Of a stretch of DNA of 64,000 nt, positions 8,264 through 17,526 are shown in pieces. This DNA comes from Leisingera daeponensis DSM 23529 (lineage in GTDB: Bacteria > Pseudomonadota > Alphaproteobacteria > Rhodobacterales > Rhodobacteraceae), in the NCBI RefSeq assembly GCF_000473145.1, contig NZ_KI421503.1, forward strand, positions 7,453-71,452, written 5' to 3'. Within the stretch, counting starts at the first letter, position 1, and each line of letters begins with the position of its first letter. Made by a program: the position numbers and the translations under genes. The notes below the pieces were generated by a model. That model did not search any database and was not told the DNA's origin. It was given only the letters and a program-made list of their open reading frames with translations.

Positions 8264-9307
8264 TTAATTGCCAATACTCTCAACCGAAGAACAAAGCTCT
8301 TGTGCGGTGTGCACCGCCCGTGTCGTGGTAACAGCCATCTGAGGCAAGATCACCCACTCTAGCATCCAAGCCGATCCGGACCTTTCCTGCTCGTGAATCA
8401 ACGCCTGGTGGAGGCCCGCGATCTGTGTGGCATTAAAGCGGGCCAGCGTCACGAGTAGCTCGGCCAAGACAGGGTTTGACTTGTGGGGCATTGCCGAGGA
8501 CCCGCCGCCACCTTTGAGCGAGATTTCGTCAATCCCCTGTTGCGCCATCAACGCTACATCCTGCCCGAATTTTCCGAGGGACCCGGTCACGAGGGATAAA
8601 CGTCCAGCATAGTCTGCAATACCTGATCGGTCGGTATGCCAGACGGGTCCTTGCACAAGACCAAGCGCATCCGCCATGTAGCTGGCAATGCGATCTCCAT
8701 CATCGCCGAAGCCGTTTCGTGTTCCGACCGCGCCGCCAAGCTGCAGTCGCTCGACGCGAGGCTTCAGAGCTTCCAGATTTGTAATGTGATCCTTGAAAGG
8801 TCGCCGCCAGCTTTCGATCCGGTCGGCAACAGTGATCGGCAAGGCCGCCTGCATGCGGGTCCGACCCATCAACGGGGCATCACCTTTCTCGTTGGCCAGT
8901 GTGGCAAGGCTGCAGTCCAGCGTTTGCAGTCTGTCGATCAGCACGCCCGAGACGTTTTTCAGGGTGAGCGACAGGGCCGTATCGAGTACATCTTGCGATG
9001 TGGCCCCAGTATGGATGGCGGCCTCGTTCCCACCAGCTTGCGCACGAAGTTGGCGCACGAAATCCGGGATTGGCAGCCCGTCGCGGAGGGTGGCATTTGC
9101 GAGGGATGTAATGTCAATCCTAGCTTCTATGATCGCTTCGGCGGCGTCCCGCCCTTTTTCCATAGAAACGCGACCGCAGGCTCCGAGTGCACGCGCAAGC
9201 GCCACCTCGAAAGCGCGAAAATGCGCAAGCTGCGCGTCTGCGGAAAAAAGGACTGCGATCTCCGTATCGCCGAAGAGCGTTCCAAGCCAGGGATGATCAA
9301 AAATCAC
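8264..9307 (-). CDS. pcaB: 3-carboxy-cis,cis-muconate cycloisomerase
   Basis: Catalyses lactonisation of 3-carboxymuconate, the ring-opened product of protocatechuate. The fumarase/argininosuccinate lyase superfamily signature GGSSAMPHKSNP is present, along with HTGATSQDVLDTA, which supplies the second conserved region. Start taken as GTG 9307, which overlaps the pcaD stop by 4 bases (GTGA) and has GGAG ahead of it; the product of about 347 residues is slightly short, as in other alphaproteobacterial PcaB. It is the last gene of the pca operon. No terminator is obvious, and the IS481 remnant begins 120 bp further on. Confidence 0.93.
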   Translation of the reverse strand: MIFDHPWLGTLFGDTEIAVLFSADAQLAHFRAFEVALARALGACGRVSMEKGRDAAEAIIEARIDITSLANATLRDGLPIPDFVRQLRAQAGGNEAAIHTGATSQDVLDTALSLTLKNVSGVLIDRLQTLDCSLATLANEKGDAPLMGRTRMQAALPITVADRIESWRRPFKDHITNLEALKPRVERLQLGGAVGTRNGFGDDGDRIASYMADALGLVQGPVWHTDRSGIADYAGRLSLVTGSLGKFGQDVALMAQQGIDEISLKGGGGSSAMPHKSNPVLAELLVTLARFNATQIAGLHQALIHEQERSGSAWMLEWVILPQMAVTTTRAVHTAQELCSSVESIGN

Positions 9308-10089
9308 GCCAAAGTCTCCAGCCGGTCGCAAAGGATATCGGCCAACAAATCCGGGACTTCGATGCAAGGCAGGTGCCCGACGTCTTCAAGGCAGGCATAC
9401 TCGGCGCCTTGGATAAGGTCAGACATAGCTTGCACGATTTCCGGAGATGTCGCCTGGTCATCGGAACCCGCGACGCAGAGAGTGGGGCAGGTGAGGCGGC
9501 TTGTGGATTGGGTCAAGTCGGCATCCCGGATTGCGGCGCAGGTCGCGCGGTATCCATCCTTGGGGGTTCTGGTCAGCATCATGCCATACCCTGAGACGAG
9601 ATCAGGTTGCTCGGCGCGGAAAGCCTTGGCGAACCAGCGTTCGAGGATACCGTCCGCCATCGCCTCCAGGCCGATTTCCTCTAACGCTGTGATACGCTCG
9701 GCCCAGCTGTCTGTGGTTCCAATTCGGTGGCTCGTGTTGCAAAGCACAAGGCCGGCAACAAGATTGGGGCGCGCAGCCGCGAGGGCCTGCGCGATCATAC
9801 CGCCGACTGAGACACCGCAGATCATGGCATCGCGGAGGCCCAACGCATCCATAAGCTCTGCCAGATCGGACGCGAAGTCTTGGATTGTGAGGGCACCTGT
9901 TTCCGATAAACCGTGCCCGGACTTGTCGTAGGTCAGCACCGGAACGTCAAGAGGCAGGCCCTCGATCACTTGGTCCCAAATACGCAAATCGGTCCCAAGG
10001 GAATTGGCAAAGACGACTGCCCGCCCGTCTTTGCCAGGTCGATACCGGTAATGGTGCAAGCGTCCGTTGACGCGCAGGAACTCGGGCAT
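9304..10089 (-). CDS. pcaD: 3-oxoadipate enol-lactonase
   Basis: Alpha/beta hydrolase of 261 residues that opens beta-ketoadipate enol-lactone to beta-ketoadipate. The nucleophile elbow is GVSVGG (Ser94), an Asp lies in SDDQATSPE, and the catalytic His is in VGHLPCIE near residue 240. Oxyanion region FANSLGTD is typical of the family. Start and stop overlap with both neighbours (TGATG with pcaJ, GTGA with pcaB), showing co-translation within the operon. Confidence 0.94.
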   Translation of the reverse strand: MPEFLRVNGRLHHYRYRPGKDGRAVVFANSLGTDLRIWDQVIEGLPLDVPVLTYDKSGHGLSETGALTIQDFASDLAELMDALGLRDAMICGVSVGGMIAQALAAARPNLVAGLVLCNTSHRIGTTDSWAERITALEEIGLEAMADGILERWFAKAFRAEQPDLVSGYGMMLTRTPKDGYRATCAAIRDADLTQSTSRLTCPTLCVAGSDDQATSPEIVQAMSDLIQGAEYACLEDVGHLPCIEVPDLLADILCDRLETLA

Positions 10090-10712
10090 CAGACGATCGC
10101 CGCCTCGGTCGCCGCGCGGATGTCATCGTGACTGACACCAGAGGCCGTCTCGACGATGTGGAGCCCCTTGTGATCGACCTCGAGCACACCGAGGTTGGTG
10201 ATGATGAGATCGACAACACCCTTGCCGGTCAGGGGAAGGGTGCATTCCTTCAAAAGCTTGCTCTCGCCGTGCTTGTTGGTGTGATCCATGACGACGATGA
10301 CGCGGCCCACGCCCGCAACGAGGTCCATTGCGCCGCCCATGCCCTTGACCAGCTTGCCGGGGATCATCCAGTTCGCGAGATCGCCTTTCTCGGAGACTTC
10401 CATTGCACCGAGAACGGCCGCTGCGATCTTGCCGCCCCGGATCATGCCGAAGGATGTGGCGCTGTCGAAATAGGACGTGCGGGCAAGTTCGGTGATGGTC
10501 TGCTTTCCCGCGTTGATCAGATCAGGGTCTTCTTCGCCTTCGAAAGGGAAGGGACCCATGCCAAGCATCCCGTTCTCGGATTGCAGGGTGATGTCCTTGT
10601 CGCCGACATAGTTCGCCACCAGCGTCGGAATCCCGATCCCAAGGTTCACATACATGCCGTCTTCAAGTTCTTTCGCGGCACGTTCGGCCATCTGGTTGCG
10701 GTCCCAGGGCAT
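10089..10712 (-). CDS. pcaJ: 3-oxoacid CoA-transferase subunit B
   Basis: Beta subunit, 207 residues, of a succinyl-CoA:3-oxoacid CoA-transferase. The catalytic glutamate motif SENGML and the glycine-rich GMGGAMDLV block are present. In the classical route it activates beta-ketoadipate with succinyl-CoA. Because this operon lacks the pcaF thiolase and contains a BKACE gene, it may instead transfer CoA to acetoacetate (ScoB-like); the two activities cannot be told apart from sequence alone. Coupled to pcaI by TAATG overlap. Confidence 0.9.
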   Translation of the reverse strand: MPWDRNQMAERAAKELEDGMYVNLGIGIPTLVANYVGDKDITLQSENGMLGMGPFPFEGEEDPDLINAGKQTITELARTSYFDSATSFGMIRGGKIAAAVLGAMEVSEKGDLANWMIPGKLVKGMGGAMDLVAGVGRVIVVMDHTNKHGESKLLKECTLPLTGKGVVDLIITNLGVLEVDHKGLHIVETASGVSHDDIRAATEAAIV

Positions 10713-11416
10713 TATGCGTCCTCCTTGGTGCGGGTAGTGCGCTGTTCGATCCGTTTCTCGTGCTGACCCTGAATGATGCGGTGCACATAGATGCCGGGCA
10801 GGTGGATGTGGTCGGGGTCAAGCGAGCCACGCGGGACAATCTCCTCGACCTCGGCGACGCAGACCTTGCCGCACATCGCCGCCGGAGGGTTGAAGTTGCG
10901 CGCGGTCTTGCGAAAGACGAGGTTGCCAGTGTCATCGGCTTTCCAGGCCTTGACGATTGAGAGATCGGCAAAGATGCCTTTCTCCAAAATGTAGGTTTCG
11001 CCGTCGAACTCCTTGTGCTCTTTGCCCTCGGCAATGACGGTCCCGACACCGGTTTTGGTGTAGAAGCCGGGGATACCGCAGCCGCCTGCGCGCATCCGCT
11101 CAGCCAATGTACCCTGCGGGTTGAATTCCAGTTCGAGTTCACCGGAGAGATACTGGCGCATAAACTCCGCGTTCTCGCCGACGTAGGACGATATCATCTT
11201 CTTCACCTGCCGAGTCTGAAGCAGGATCCCGATCCCGAAATCATCGACGCCCGCGTTGTTGGAGGCAAAGGTCAGGTCCTTGTTCCCGGCCTCCTTGATA
11301 GCCTGCAGGAGAAGCTCGGGAATGCCGCAAAGACCAAAGCCCCCTGCGGCAATGAACATGCCGTCATGCAAGAGGCCATCGAGTGCCTCTGATGCAGACC
11401 CATAGAACTTCTTCAT
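10712..11416 (-). CDS. pcaI: 3-oxoacid CoA-transferase subunit A
   Basis: Alpha subunit, 234 residues. The CoA-binding glycine loop GGFGLCGIPELL near residue 25 is the family signature, and the GCGIPGFYTKTGVGT block follows. It forms the heteromeric transferase with the next gene. It overlaps the preceding BKACE gene by 4 bases. As for its partner, either beta-ketoadipate or acetoacetate could be the acceptor in this setting. Confidence 0.9.
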   Translation of the reverse strand: MKKFYGSASEALDGLLHDGMFIAAGGFGLCGIPELLLQAIKEAGNKDLTFASNNAGVDDFGIGILLQTRQVKKMISSYVGENAEFMRQYLSGELELEFNPQGTLAERMRAGGCGIPGFYTKTGVGTVIAEGKEHKEFDGETYILEKGIFADLSIVKAWKADDTGNLVFRKTARNFNPPAAMCGKVCVAEVEEIVPRGSLDPDHIHLPGIYVHRIIQGQHEKRIEQRTTRTKEDA

Positions 11417-12252
11417 GCTGCAATCTCCTTCAGTCCAAGAATGCGCCGGGCTTCGGCCCAGGTGGCGACCGGGCGCTCATGTTGGGCGCAAATATCCGCT
11501 ACCCGCCGCACCAGAGCGGCGTTCGAAGGCGCAAGCGTATCGCGGTCGAGTCGCACGTTGTCCTCCAGACCAGTGCGCGCGTGTCCGCCGGACGAGACGG
11601 CCCATTCATTCAGGGCCAGTTGCTGCGCCCCAATGCCCGCCGCGCACCATGGCGCATCATCGCCGAACAAGCGCTTCACGGTTTGGATGTAGAAATCGAA
11701 CACCTCACGGTCGACCGGCATGGCGTTTTTCACGCCCATGACGAATTGCACGTAGGGCGTGTCCTTGATCCGCCCGTCAGCGTGCATCTGTGCCGCTTGC
11801 AGGATGTGGCTCAGATCGAAGGCTTCGATTTCCGGCTTCACGTTTTGTGCCTTCATCTCGGCGGCGAGCCAGTCCACCAGATCGGGTGGGTTCTCGTAGA
11901 CACGGGTCGGGAAGTTGTTCGAACCGACCGACAGCGAAGCCATATCCGGTTGCAACGGCAGCATCCCGCCGCGCGTCTGTCCGGCGCCGGAGCGCCCGCC
12001 GGTGGAGAACTGGATGATCATGCCGGGGCAGTGCTTTTCCAGCCCTTCCTTCAGCCGAGCGAATTTCTCCGGATCGGAGGAGGGCGTCTCGTCGTCATTG
12101 CGCACGTGGGCGTGCACGATGGAGGCACCGGCCTCGAAGGCTTCCTGCGTGCTTTCGACTTGTTCGGACACGGTGATCGGCACGGCCGGATTGTTGGCCT
12201 TGGTCGGCAGCGATCCGGTTATCGCCACGCAGATGATGCAAGGATCAGACAT
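11413..12252 (-). CDS. BKACE-family beta-keto acid cleavage enzyme (DUF849)
   Basis: A 279-residue TIM-barrel protein of the 3-keto-5-aminohexanoate cleavage family. These zinc enzymes react a beta-keto acid with acetyl-CoA to give acetoacetate and a new acyl-CoA. The metal ligands are visible: the HAH pair at residues 47 and 49 and the late glutamate in GLEDN. Family work has shown members that use beta-ketoadipate; placed between pcaG and pcaI, this enzyme probably converts beta-ketoadipate plus acetyl-CoA to succinyl-CoA and acetoacetate, in place of pcaF. That substrate is inferred from context. It overlaps pcaG by 8 bases and pcaI by 4. Confidence 0.85.
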   Translation of the reverse strand: MSDPCIICVAITGSLPTKANNPAVPITVSEQVESTQEAFEAGASIVHAHVRNDDETPSSDPEKFARLKEGLEKHCPGMIIQFSTGGRSGAGQTRGGMLPLQPDMASLSVGSNNFPTRVYENPPDLVDWLAAEMKAQNVKPEIEAFDLSHILQAAQMHADGRIKDTPYVQFVMGVKNAMPVDREVFDFYIQTVKRLFGDDAPWCAAGIGAQQLALNEWAVSSGGHARTGLEDNVRLDRDTLAPSNAALVRRVADICAQHERPVATWAEARRILGLKEIAA

Positions 12253-12865
12253 CGAAGAATACCGTCTCGTTGTCGCCTTGAAGGCGGATGTCGAAGTGGT
12301 AGATGGGCATGCCGTCCTCTTCGCTCCGCTCGGCGATCAGCGTTGCGTGGCGGTGTTCCCATTCGATCAGGTTGAGCACAGGGTCCGCGGCATTGGCCGC
12401 GGTCTCGTCGCCGAAATACATCCTCGTGTTGAGCCCGATGTTGATCCCGCGTGCGACGATCCAGAGGTTCAGGTGGGGGGCCTGGGTACCGACGTTCCGA
12501 CCCCGAGTCTTGCCGGGCTTGACGGTCTCGAAGCCCCATTCCCCGGTCTTAAAATCGGAGATCACGCGCCCCCAACCGCGAAAGCCATCCTCGACGGGAC
12601 CGCCACCTTCCGGATGTGCATAGTGGCCGTCGGCGTTGGCCTGCCAGAGCTCGATCAAGACGTCCTTGATCGGTGCGCCCATACCATCAATTACACGGCC
12701 TTCAACCCGGATCCGTTCACCCTTGGCGTTTGGCCCGGTGATGTCGTGACCGAATTCCTGCTGGTAGATGTCGAAGCCCGCAGCACCTGGCGCAAGGCCG
12801 ATGTGAACGTAAGGTCCGGCAGTCTGCGAGGCCGACTCTTTGAGATATGCTAGTTCCTGAGCCAT
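12245..12865 (-). CDS. pcaG: Protocatechuate 3,4-dioxygenase alpha subunit
   Basis: 206 residues. It pairs with PcaH to cleave the ring of protocatechuate between C3 and C4. Intradiol dioxygenase core is clear: EGRVIDGMGAPIKDVLIELW, ANADGHY and the APHLNLWIVARG stretch. As expected for the alpha chain, it lacks the full iron ligand set, which belongs to beta. TGATG overlap with pcaH ensures equal synthesis of the two chains. Confidence 0.94.
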   Translation of the reverse strand: MAQELAYLKESASQTAGPYVHIGLAPGAAGFDIYQQEFGHDITGPNAKGERIRVEGRVIDGMGAPIKDVLIELWQANADGHYAHPEGGGPVEDGFRGWGRVISDFKTGEWGFETVKPGKTRGRNVGTQAPHLNLWIVARGINIGLNTRMYFGDETAANAADPVLNLIEWEHRHATLIAERSEEDGMPIYHFDIRLQGDNETVFFDV

Positions 12866-13593
12866 CAGTTCCCCTCCAGACGGTTTTCAAACAGAGTTGA
12901 GCGGCGGCCGCGCAACACGATGTCAAAATTGTAGGCAATGCTGTCGAGCGGGATAGTCGCGTTCAGGTCGAGTTTCGCGGTCAGCTGCTCGATTGCGGCC
13001 GCGTCCGGGATTGTCCGGACGATCGGGCAGATGGGGATCAGCGGATCGCCTTCGAAATAGCATTGGGTGATGAGCCGCTGCACGAAACCCGACCCGAACA
13101 CGGACACGTGGATATGGGCAGGGCGCCAGTTGTTGACCATGTTGCGCCACGGATAGGCGCCAGGCTTTACAGTCCGGAAGAAGAAGTAACCGTTCTCATC
13201 CGTCAGTGTCCGTCCGCAGCCGCCGAAGTTCGGATCGATCGGAGCAAGATAGGTGTCCTTTTTGTGCCGATACCGTCCGCCTGCGTTGGCCTGCCAGATC
13301 TCGACAAGCGTGTTCGGGACCGGTTTCGCGTTCTCGTCCAGAACCCGTCCGTGCAGGATGATCCGCTCACCGATCGGGCTTTCACCTGCCTTGGCGTAGT
13401 TTGTCAGCAGGTCGTTGTCGCTTTCATCGATATCGTTGTGACCGAAGCGCGGTCCTGTGATCTCACTGACGGAGTTTTGCAGCGAAATGAGCGAATAGCG
13501 CGGGCTGCGCGCCACGGATGTCTTGTAGTCCGGTGTGAAGGCCGGGGGATGGACACCTCGGTTCCTCTGATAGAATTCTCCGGGCTGGGTCAT
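12865..13593 (-). CDS. pcaH: Protocatechuate 3,4-dioxygenase beta subunit
   Basis: 242 residues starting at ATG 13593 ([13 protein letters not shown]), which overlaps the pcaC stop by 4 bases; a much longer frame upstream is only an out-of-frame shadow of pcaC. The non-haem Fe(III) ligands are all in place: Tyr108 (GGRYRH), Tyr147 (GAYPWRN), His160 and His162 ([11 protein letters not shown]). It is the iron-bearing chain of the ring-cleaving dioxygenase. Confidence 0.95.
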   Translation of the reverse strand: MTQPGEFYQRNRGVHPPAFTPDYKTSVARSPRYSLISLQNSVSEITGPRFGHNDIDESDNDLLTNYAKAGESPIGERIILHGRVLDENAKPVPNTLVEIWQANAGGRYRHKKDTYLAPIDPNFGGCGRTLTDENGYFFFRTVKPGAYPWRNMVNNWRPAHIHVSVFGSGFVQRLITQCYFEGDPLIPICPIVRTIPDAAAIEQLTAKLDLNATIPLDSIAYNFDIVLRGRRSTLFENRLEGN

Positions 13594-13973
13594 TGGTCCT
13601 CCTCCATCTCGGCATAGGTCGCTTTCGCAAGCTTGATTGCGTGATTGGCCTTCGGCACGCCGGCATAGACGGCCACGTGCTGAAAGGCCTGGATCACGTC
13701 GGTCTTGGTCGCGCCGGTATTGGCCGTGGCCCGGATATGCATCGGGATTTCTTCGAAATTCCCGGTCGCCGCCAGAAGGGCGAGTGTCAGCATCGAACGC
13801 TCGCGTCGCGAGATGCTGTCGTCGGACCAGACCGTGCCCCAAGCTCCTTCCGTGATGAGTGACTGGAAGGGTTCGTCGAAGTCGGTCTTTGCTGCTTCGG
13901 CGCGATCGACATGCGCGTCGCCAAGTACCGCACGCCGCGTTTTCATCCCTCTTTGAATCCGTTGATCCAACAT
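13590..13973 (-). CDS. pcaC: 4-carboxymuconolactone decarboxylase
   Basis: 127 residues, first gene of the operon. It belongs to the AhpD-like CMD family: RREKSML-type helix ([16 protein letters not shown]), the [15 protein letters not shown] block and the [16 protein letters not shown] motif with its conserved His. It removes CO2 from gamma-carboxymuconolactone to give the enol-lactone used by PcaD. A single copy not fused to pcaD, as is usual in alphaproteobacteria. Confidence 0.93.
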   Translation of the reverse strand: MLDQRIQRGMKTRRAVLGDAHVDRAEAAKTDFDEPFQSLITEGAWGTVWSDDSISRRERSMLTLALLAATGNFEEIPMHIRATANTGATKTDVIQAFQHVAVYAGVPKANHAIKLAKATYAEMEEDQ

Positions 13974-14069
13974 GACATTCCCTCTGGCACTTTCCGTTGA
14001 GAGCGGAGATATATTGCCTCATGGATTTTGAATATTGATAATTGACGCAAAATACATAATCTATTTGGT
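13974..14069. promoter_or_regulatory. Divergent pcaQ / pcaCHG promoter region
   Basis: A 96-bp AT-rich gap between the divergent pcaQ and pcaC starts, the usual target of the LysR regulator. Stretches such as GATATATTGCCTCATGG and TTGATAATTGACGC offer LysR-box (T-N11-A) possibilities, but I do not see the ATAACC-N4-GGTTAA PcaQ box described in Sinorhizobium, so the exact operator is left open. Confidence 0.55.
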
Positions 14070-14972
14070 ATGAATTGGGATGCGCATCTTCGGCTCAGAC
14101 ACGTCCGTACTTTTTTGGAGATCGCGCGGGCAGAGAGCGTGTCGATCGCAGCGGACCGCCTCAACATCACTCAACCAGCCGTATCTCGAAGCCTGAAAGA
14201 GCTTGAAGAAATGCTCGGTGCGCCGCTCTTTGACAGGGTGGGGCGCGGGCTCCGTCTCAATGAAGCGGGTCGGGTTTTCCAGTCCCACGCAAGCGCCTCC
14301 ATGGTGGAATTGATGCGAGGTCGCGACCGGTTGGCCAAAGACGGTGATCTGACATCGCGACTTTCCGTTGGCGTTCTTCCCACGGCAGCAACGGATCTTC
14401 TGCCCAGGGCGGCGCTTTCGTTTCGCGAGGAGATGCCGCATGTCCGCCTCCATATCATGACCGGACCAAACTGGCTTCTGTTTAATCAACTCCGAGATGG
14501 AACACTTGATTTGGTGGTGGGCCGGATGCCAGAAAAAGCTGCGGGCACAGGCGTCACTTTTCAACAGCTATATATAGAAGATGTTGTGTTGGTATGTCGG
14601 CCGGGGCACCCAATTCTGAAAATGCCCAGACCGGAAGAAAATATTCCAAATTACACCTTAATTCTACCACCCAAAGGCGCAGTTATTTCGCAAACCGTGG
14701 AACGCTATTTGGTCAGTATAGGGCTTCCTGAGATGCGCGGTTCATATGAAACTGTATCGCTCACTGTTGGCCGTAAGATCGTAAGTTATTCGGATTCAAT
14801 CTGGTTCATCTCTCGCGGGGTCGTCGGCGACGAAATAGCCAACGGAAGCCTCTTGCCCATCAAACTGAGTTCGCCACTACTTTCCGGACCAGTTGGGATT
14901 AGTATTTCTCGTTCAGCTCCACTAAGTGTCGAACGCGGAATCTTTTCAAAGTGCCTCAGTTCGGCCGTCTAG
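14070..14972 (+). CDS. pcaQ: LysR-type regulator of the pca operon
   Basis: 300 residues. N-terminal winged helix-turn-helix ([20 protein letters not shown], then [16 protein letters not shown]) and a C-terminal periplasmic-binding-like effector domain. The block [20 protein letters not shown] and the ILPPKGAVI region resemble PcaQ/PobR-type LysR proteins. Divergent position beside pcaC, and family precedent, suggest that beta-carboxymuconate or its lactone is the inducer. The codon use is less GC-rich towards the 3' end than in the pca genes. Confidence 0.85.
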   Translation: MNWDAHLRLRHVRTFLEIARAESVSIAADRLNITQPAVSRSLKELEEMLGAPLFDRVGRGLRLNEAGRVFQSHASASMVELMRGRDRLAKDGDLTSRLSVGVLPTAATDLLPRAALSFREEMPHVRLHIMTGPNWLLFNQLRDGTLDLVVGRMPEKAAGTGVTFQQLYIEDVVLVCRPGHPILKMPRPEENIPNYTLILPPKGAVISQTVERYLVSIGLPEMRGSYETVSLTVGRKIVSYSDSIWFISRGVVGDEIANGSLLPIKLSSPLLSGPVGISISRSAPLSVERGIFSKCLSSAV

Positions 14973-15157
14973 GTTACCTTGGCAAACACCAATCCAAAAC
15001 AACCAAAGGGCCAGCTCCTCCTTGAAATTGAACTAGATTTCATTATTTTAGCCTCGCTAAGGCCACCGAAAAAGGTTAACGATGCGGAACCCTTCTCTCC
15101 TACCGCTGCATTCGATTAGGCGACGCTTGTCTGAACAGCTCCCTATCAAATCCGCAT

Positions 15158-16105
15158 CTAGAGCTGGCCAGACGTCGAGACCTCTTCTAACTTAACTGCG
15201 TACTGCCCGAGCATCGCTAAATACTCGTCAGAAATAGCTGGGACCAATATTTCTCGAAGCGCATAAACAATGTCGTCGTCAATGCCCTTTGATAAAATAA
15301 GATAGAGCGTGCGTGATAGACGGTAGTTATTGATTGGTCGCGCGCAGACCAAGCCATTTTTCGCTTCAACAGCTATTGCACCGAAAGGCATTATGCTCGA
15401 AGCAGCGCCGTGTTGCACCAGTTTTTTGATTGCAGATTGAGACTGCACTTCGTACGCGACAGAAATGTCTAGAGAATAGAATTCAGCGGCATCATGAACT
15501 AATTGCCAAATCATATCTCGTTGGCTCAATAGAGCGAGGTTAGTCCTTAGTACATCGGCCAACAAAATAGGTTTCCAACTGTTATCCGGATCCGCCGCGC
15601 TCACGAAGAACAGGCGTTCTTCCAGCAAAGCAATTCGTGAAATATAGTCCCCTTCGGAGACATTGAAGGCGAGAGCACAATCAATCTCGTGACTCTCCAG
15701 AGCAGAGACTAGCCTGAACGATAATCCTTCATCAAATTGGACGTCAACAATGTCTTCTATAGACATTGCTAGCTCAAAGATGCGTGGCCCAAAAAGATCC
15801 ATCACACTCGGTGTGAGCCCCATACGTATGGACTTCCGGTTAGATGTTACCAATCCTCGAATGTCTCGAACAGTATCATCAAGCAAGTGTAAGATTTGCC
15901 GACTGCGCTCTGACAACAATCGCCCCGCATCCGTCAACTCGACGCCTCGTGAATGTCGTAACAGAAGTTGAGTTCCTAGTTCTTCCTCAAGGTTCTTGAT
16001 TTGCAGTCCAAGCGCAGTTTGAGCGACATTCATTGATTCCGCGGCTCGGCTGAGGTTGCCAGTTTCAGCCGTTTTTACAAAATATTTCAACTGCTTAAGA
16101 TTCAT
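15158..16105 (-). CDS. LysR-type transcriptional regulator
   Basis: About 315 residues from ATG 16105 (MNLKQLKYFVKTAETGNLSR); the longer frame adds an unlikely basic leader. The helix-turn-helix is AAESMNVAQTALGLQIKNLE, and the effector domain follows. The Nac/Cbl-like start suggests the group that governs aromatic or dicarboxylate use. It is divergent from a decarboxylase gene cut by an insertion sequence, so it was probably that gene's activator; its present target is unclear. The gene is clearly AT-richer than the pca and virB genes, a sign of separate acquisition. Confidence 0.85.
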   Translation of the reverse strand: MNLKQLKYFVKTAETGNLSRAAESMNVAQTALGLQIKNLEEELGTQLLLRHSRGVELTDAGRLLSERSRQILHLLDDTVRDIRGLVTSNRKSIRMGLTPSVMDLFGPRIFELAMSIEDIVDVQFDEGLSFRLVSALESHEIDCALAFNVSEGDYISRIALLEERLFFVSAADPDNSWKPILLADVLRTNLALLSQRDMIWQLVHDAAEFYSLDISVAYEVQSQSAIKKLVQHGAASSIMPFGAIAVEAKNGLVCARPINNYRLSRTLYLILSKGIDDDIVYALREILVPAISDEYLAMLGQYAVKLEEVSTSGQL

Positions 16106-16261
16106 CTTTCGTCTCTTGAATGGAGTGCTGCCAAATCTGTATAACATTCTTTGTTGATCTACGCTCTATCTTTTATGTTGGACAGGGCCTCCGCCCGCCT
16201 TCATCTCCCTTAGGCAATGGGCGCGTAAAGCGGTGAACCACAAAAAATCCTGGAGGATTTC

Positions 16262-16628
16262 ATGCGCAAGAAAATCAACTTTGGTTGCTGGGATTACGAC
16301 CGGATGGTACCGATCATCGATGGGCGCGTACAACCACAGGGTTTGGACCTTAACTTCATAAACATGCCGGTCGAAGAAACGTTCTTTAGAATGTTGCGGC
16401 ATCAAGAGTTCGAAGCATCGGAACTTTCATTGTCGTCTTACGTCGTTTCGATGCACAAGCCGGAACGCCCCTTCGTAGCAATTCCCGTGTTTCCCTCCAG
16501 GTTTTTCCGTCATAGCTCAATCTACGTGAACTCGGAAAGTGGGATTGAAAAACCTGAAGATCTCGCAGGCAAACGAGTTGGTTGCCCTGAATACCAAATG
16601 ACAGCACCTGTCTGGATCCGAGGCATCA
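16262..16628 (+). pseudogene. 4,5-dihydroxyphthalate decarboxylase-like gene, 5' part only
   Basis: About 122 codons matching the start of the intact decarboxylase at 25022-26014: KINFGCWDYDRMVPIIDGRV, the FFRMLRH block, ELSLSSYVVS, FVAIPVFPSR, IEKPEDLAGKRVG and VWIRGI. Similarity stops exactly where an IS3-family end begins (16629), so the 3' two thirds are lost. The residual frame reads on into the element for about 40 codons. It appears to be the leftover of a second, diverged phthalate or related pathway regulated by the neighbouring LysR gene. Confidence 0.85.
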
Positions 16629-17191
16629 TGGTAATCCCCCCATTTTTAGTGGGGCTCAGCCATAGAATTCATGCGGCTATTTTCAGTTTCATGGCAGGTG
16701 TGATGCCGCCGATGCCCATGTTGGGCCTCTCGTTGTTGTAAGTCCAGAGCCATTCAGTTGCTTGGTTCTGCGCCTCCTCGATGGTTTCAAAGATATATTG
16801 GCCCAACCATTCACCGCGAACTGTGCGATTGTAGCGCTCGATATAGGCGTTCTGCTGCGGCTTTCCGGGTTGGATGTATTCCAGCCGAACATTGCGTTTC
16901 TCGGCCCATTCCATCAGCTTGCCACTGACATATTCGGGGCCGTTATCGACACGAATTGCTTGCGGCTGACCACGCCATTCAATGATCTGGTTCAGACTGC
17001 GCACGACCCGTTCAGCAGGCAGCGAGAAGTCCACTTCGATACACAAACCTTCGCGGTTGAAGTCGTCCAGAACATTCAGTGTCCTAATCGGTCGACCATC
17101 CGCGAGCTGATCTGCCATGAAGTCCATCGACCACGTCTCATTCGGTCTTTCAGGCACCGCCAACGGCTCTGGTTTGTCCCGCTTCAACCGT
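16629..17191 (-). mobile_element. IS3-family element fragment with the C-terminal half of its transposase
   Basis: The minus-strand frame 16669-17187 encodes the DDE part of an IS3 OrfB: WSMDFMAD, a second catalytic Asp in [11 protein letters not shown], and the Glu in [16 protein letters not shown], ending with [18 protein letters not shown]. One element end, TGGTAATCCCCCCATTTTTA, abuts the broken decarboxylase. The N-terminal half and the other end were removed or displaced where a different IS3 element enters at 17192. Not mobile alone. Confidence 0.85.
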
Positions 17192-17247
17192 TGAGCCTCC
17201 CCACCTGAACTGGTCCACCGTTATGCTTAGGAAACGGAGGATCACGA

Positions 17248-17526
17248 ATGGCAAACAAGAGACCGAAGCCCGAAGAGATTGTCTCGAAGTTACGGCAGGT
17301 TGAAGTTTTGATGGGGCAAGGCATGTCCCGTCTTGATGCGATCAGGCAGATCGGCGTTGTTGAACAAACCTATTACCGCTGGCGGAAGAAGTACGGTGGA
17401 ATGGGTGTTGATCAATTGAAGGAACTGAAACGGCTTCAGAAAGAGAACGAACGATTGCGACGCGCAGTTTCAGATCTGACGCTGGACAAACTGATCTTGA
17501 CGGAAGCCACAAAGGGAAACTACTGA
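17248..17526 (+). CDS. IS3-family transposase OrfA
   Basis: 92 residues with helix-turn-helix (KPEEIVSKLRQVEVLMGQGM, then IRQIGVVEQTYYRWRKKYGG) and a C-terminal leucine-zipper-like helix (LKELKRLQKENERLRRAVSD). This is the DNA-binding half of the transposase. The stop codon overlaps the start of the orfB frame, where a -1 frameshift would make the OrfAB fusion. Intact. Confidence 0.92.
   Translation: MANKRPKPEEIVSKLRQVEVLMGQGMSRLDAIRQIGVVEQTYYRWRKKYGGMGVDQLKELKRLQKENERLRRAVSDLTLDKLILTEATKGNY

Noticed and set aside
13974..14069. A canonical PcaQ box in the pca divergent region
   Set aside because: The ATAACC-N4-GGTTAA sequence known from Sinorhizobium is not present; only general LysR-type T-N11-A options are seen.
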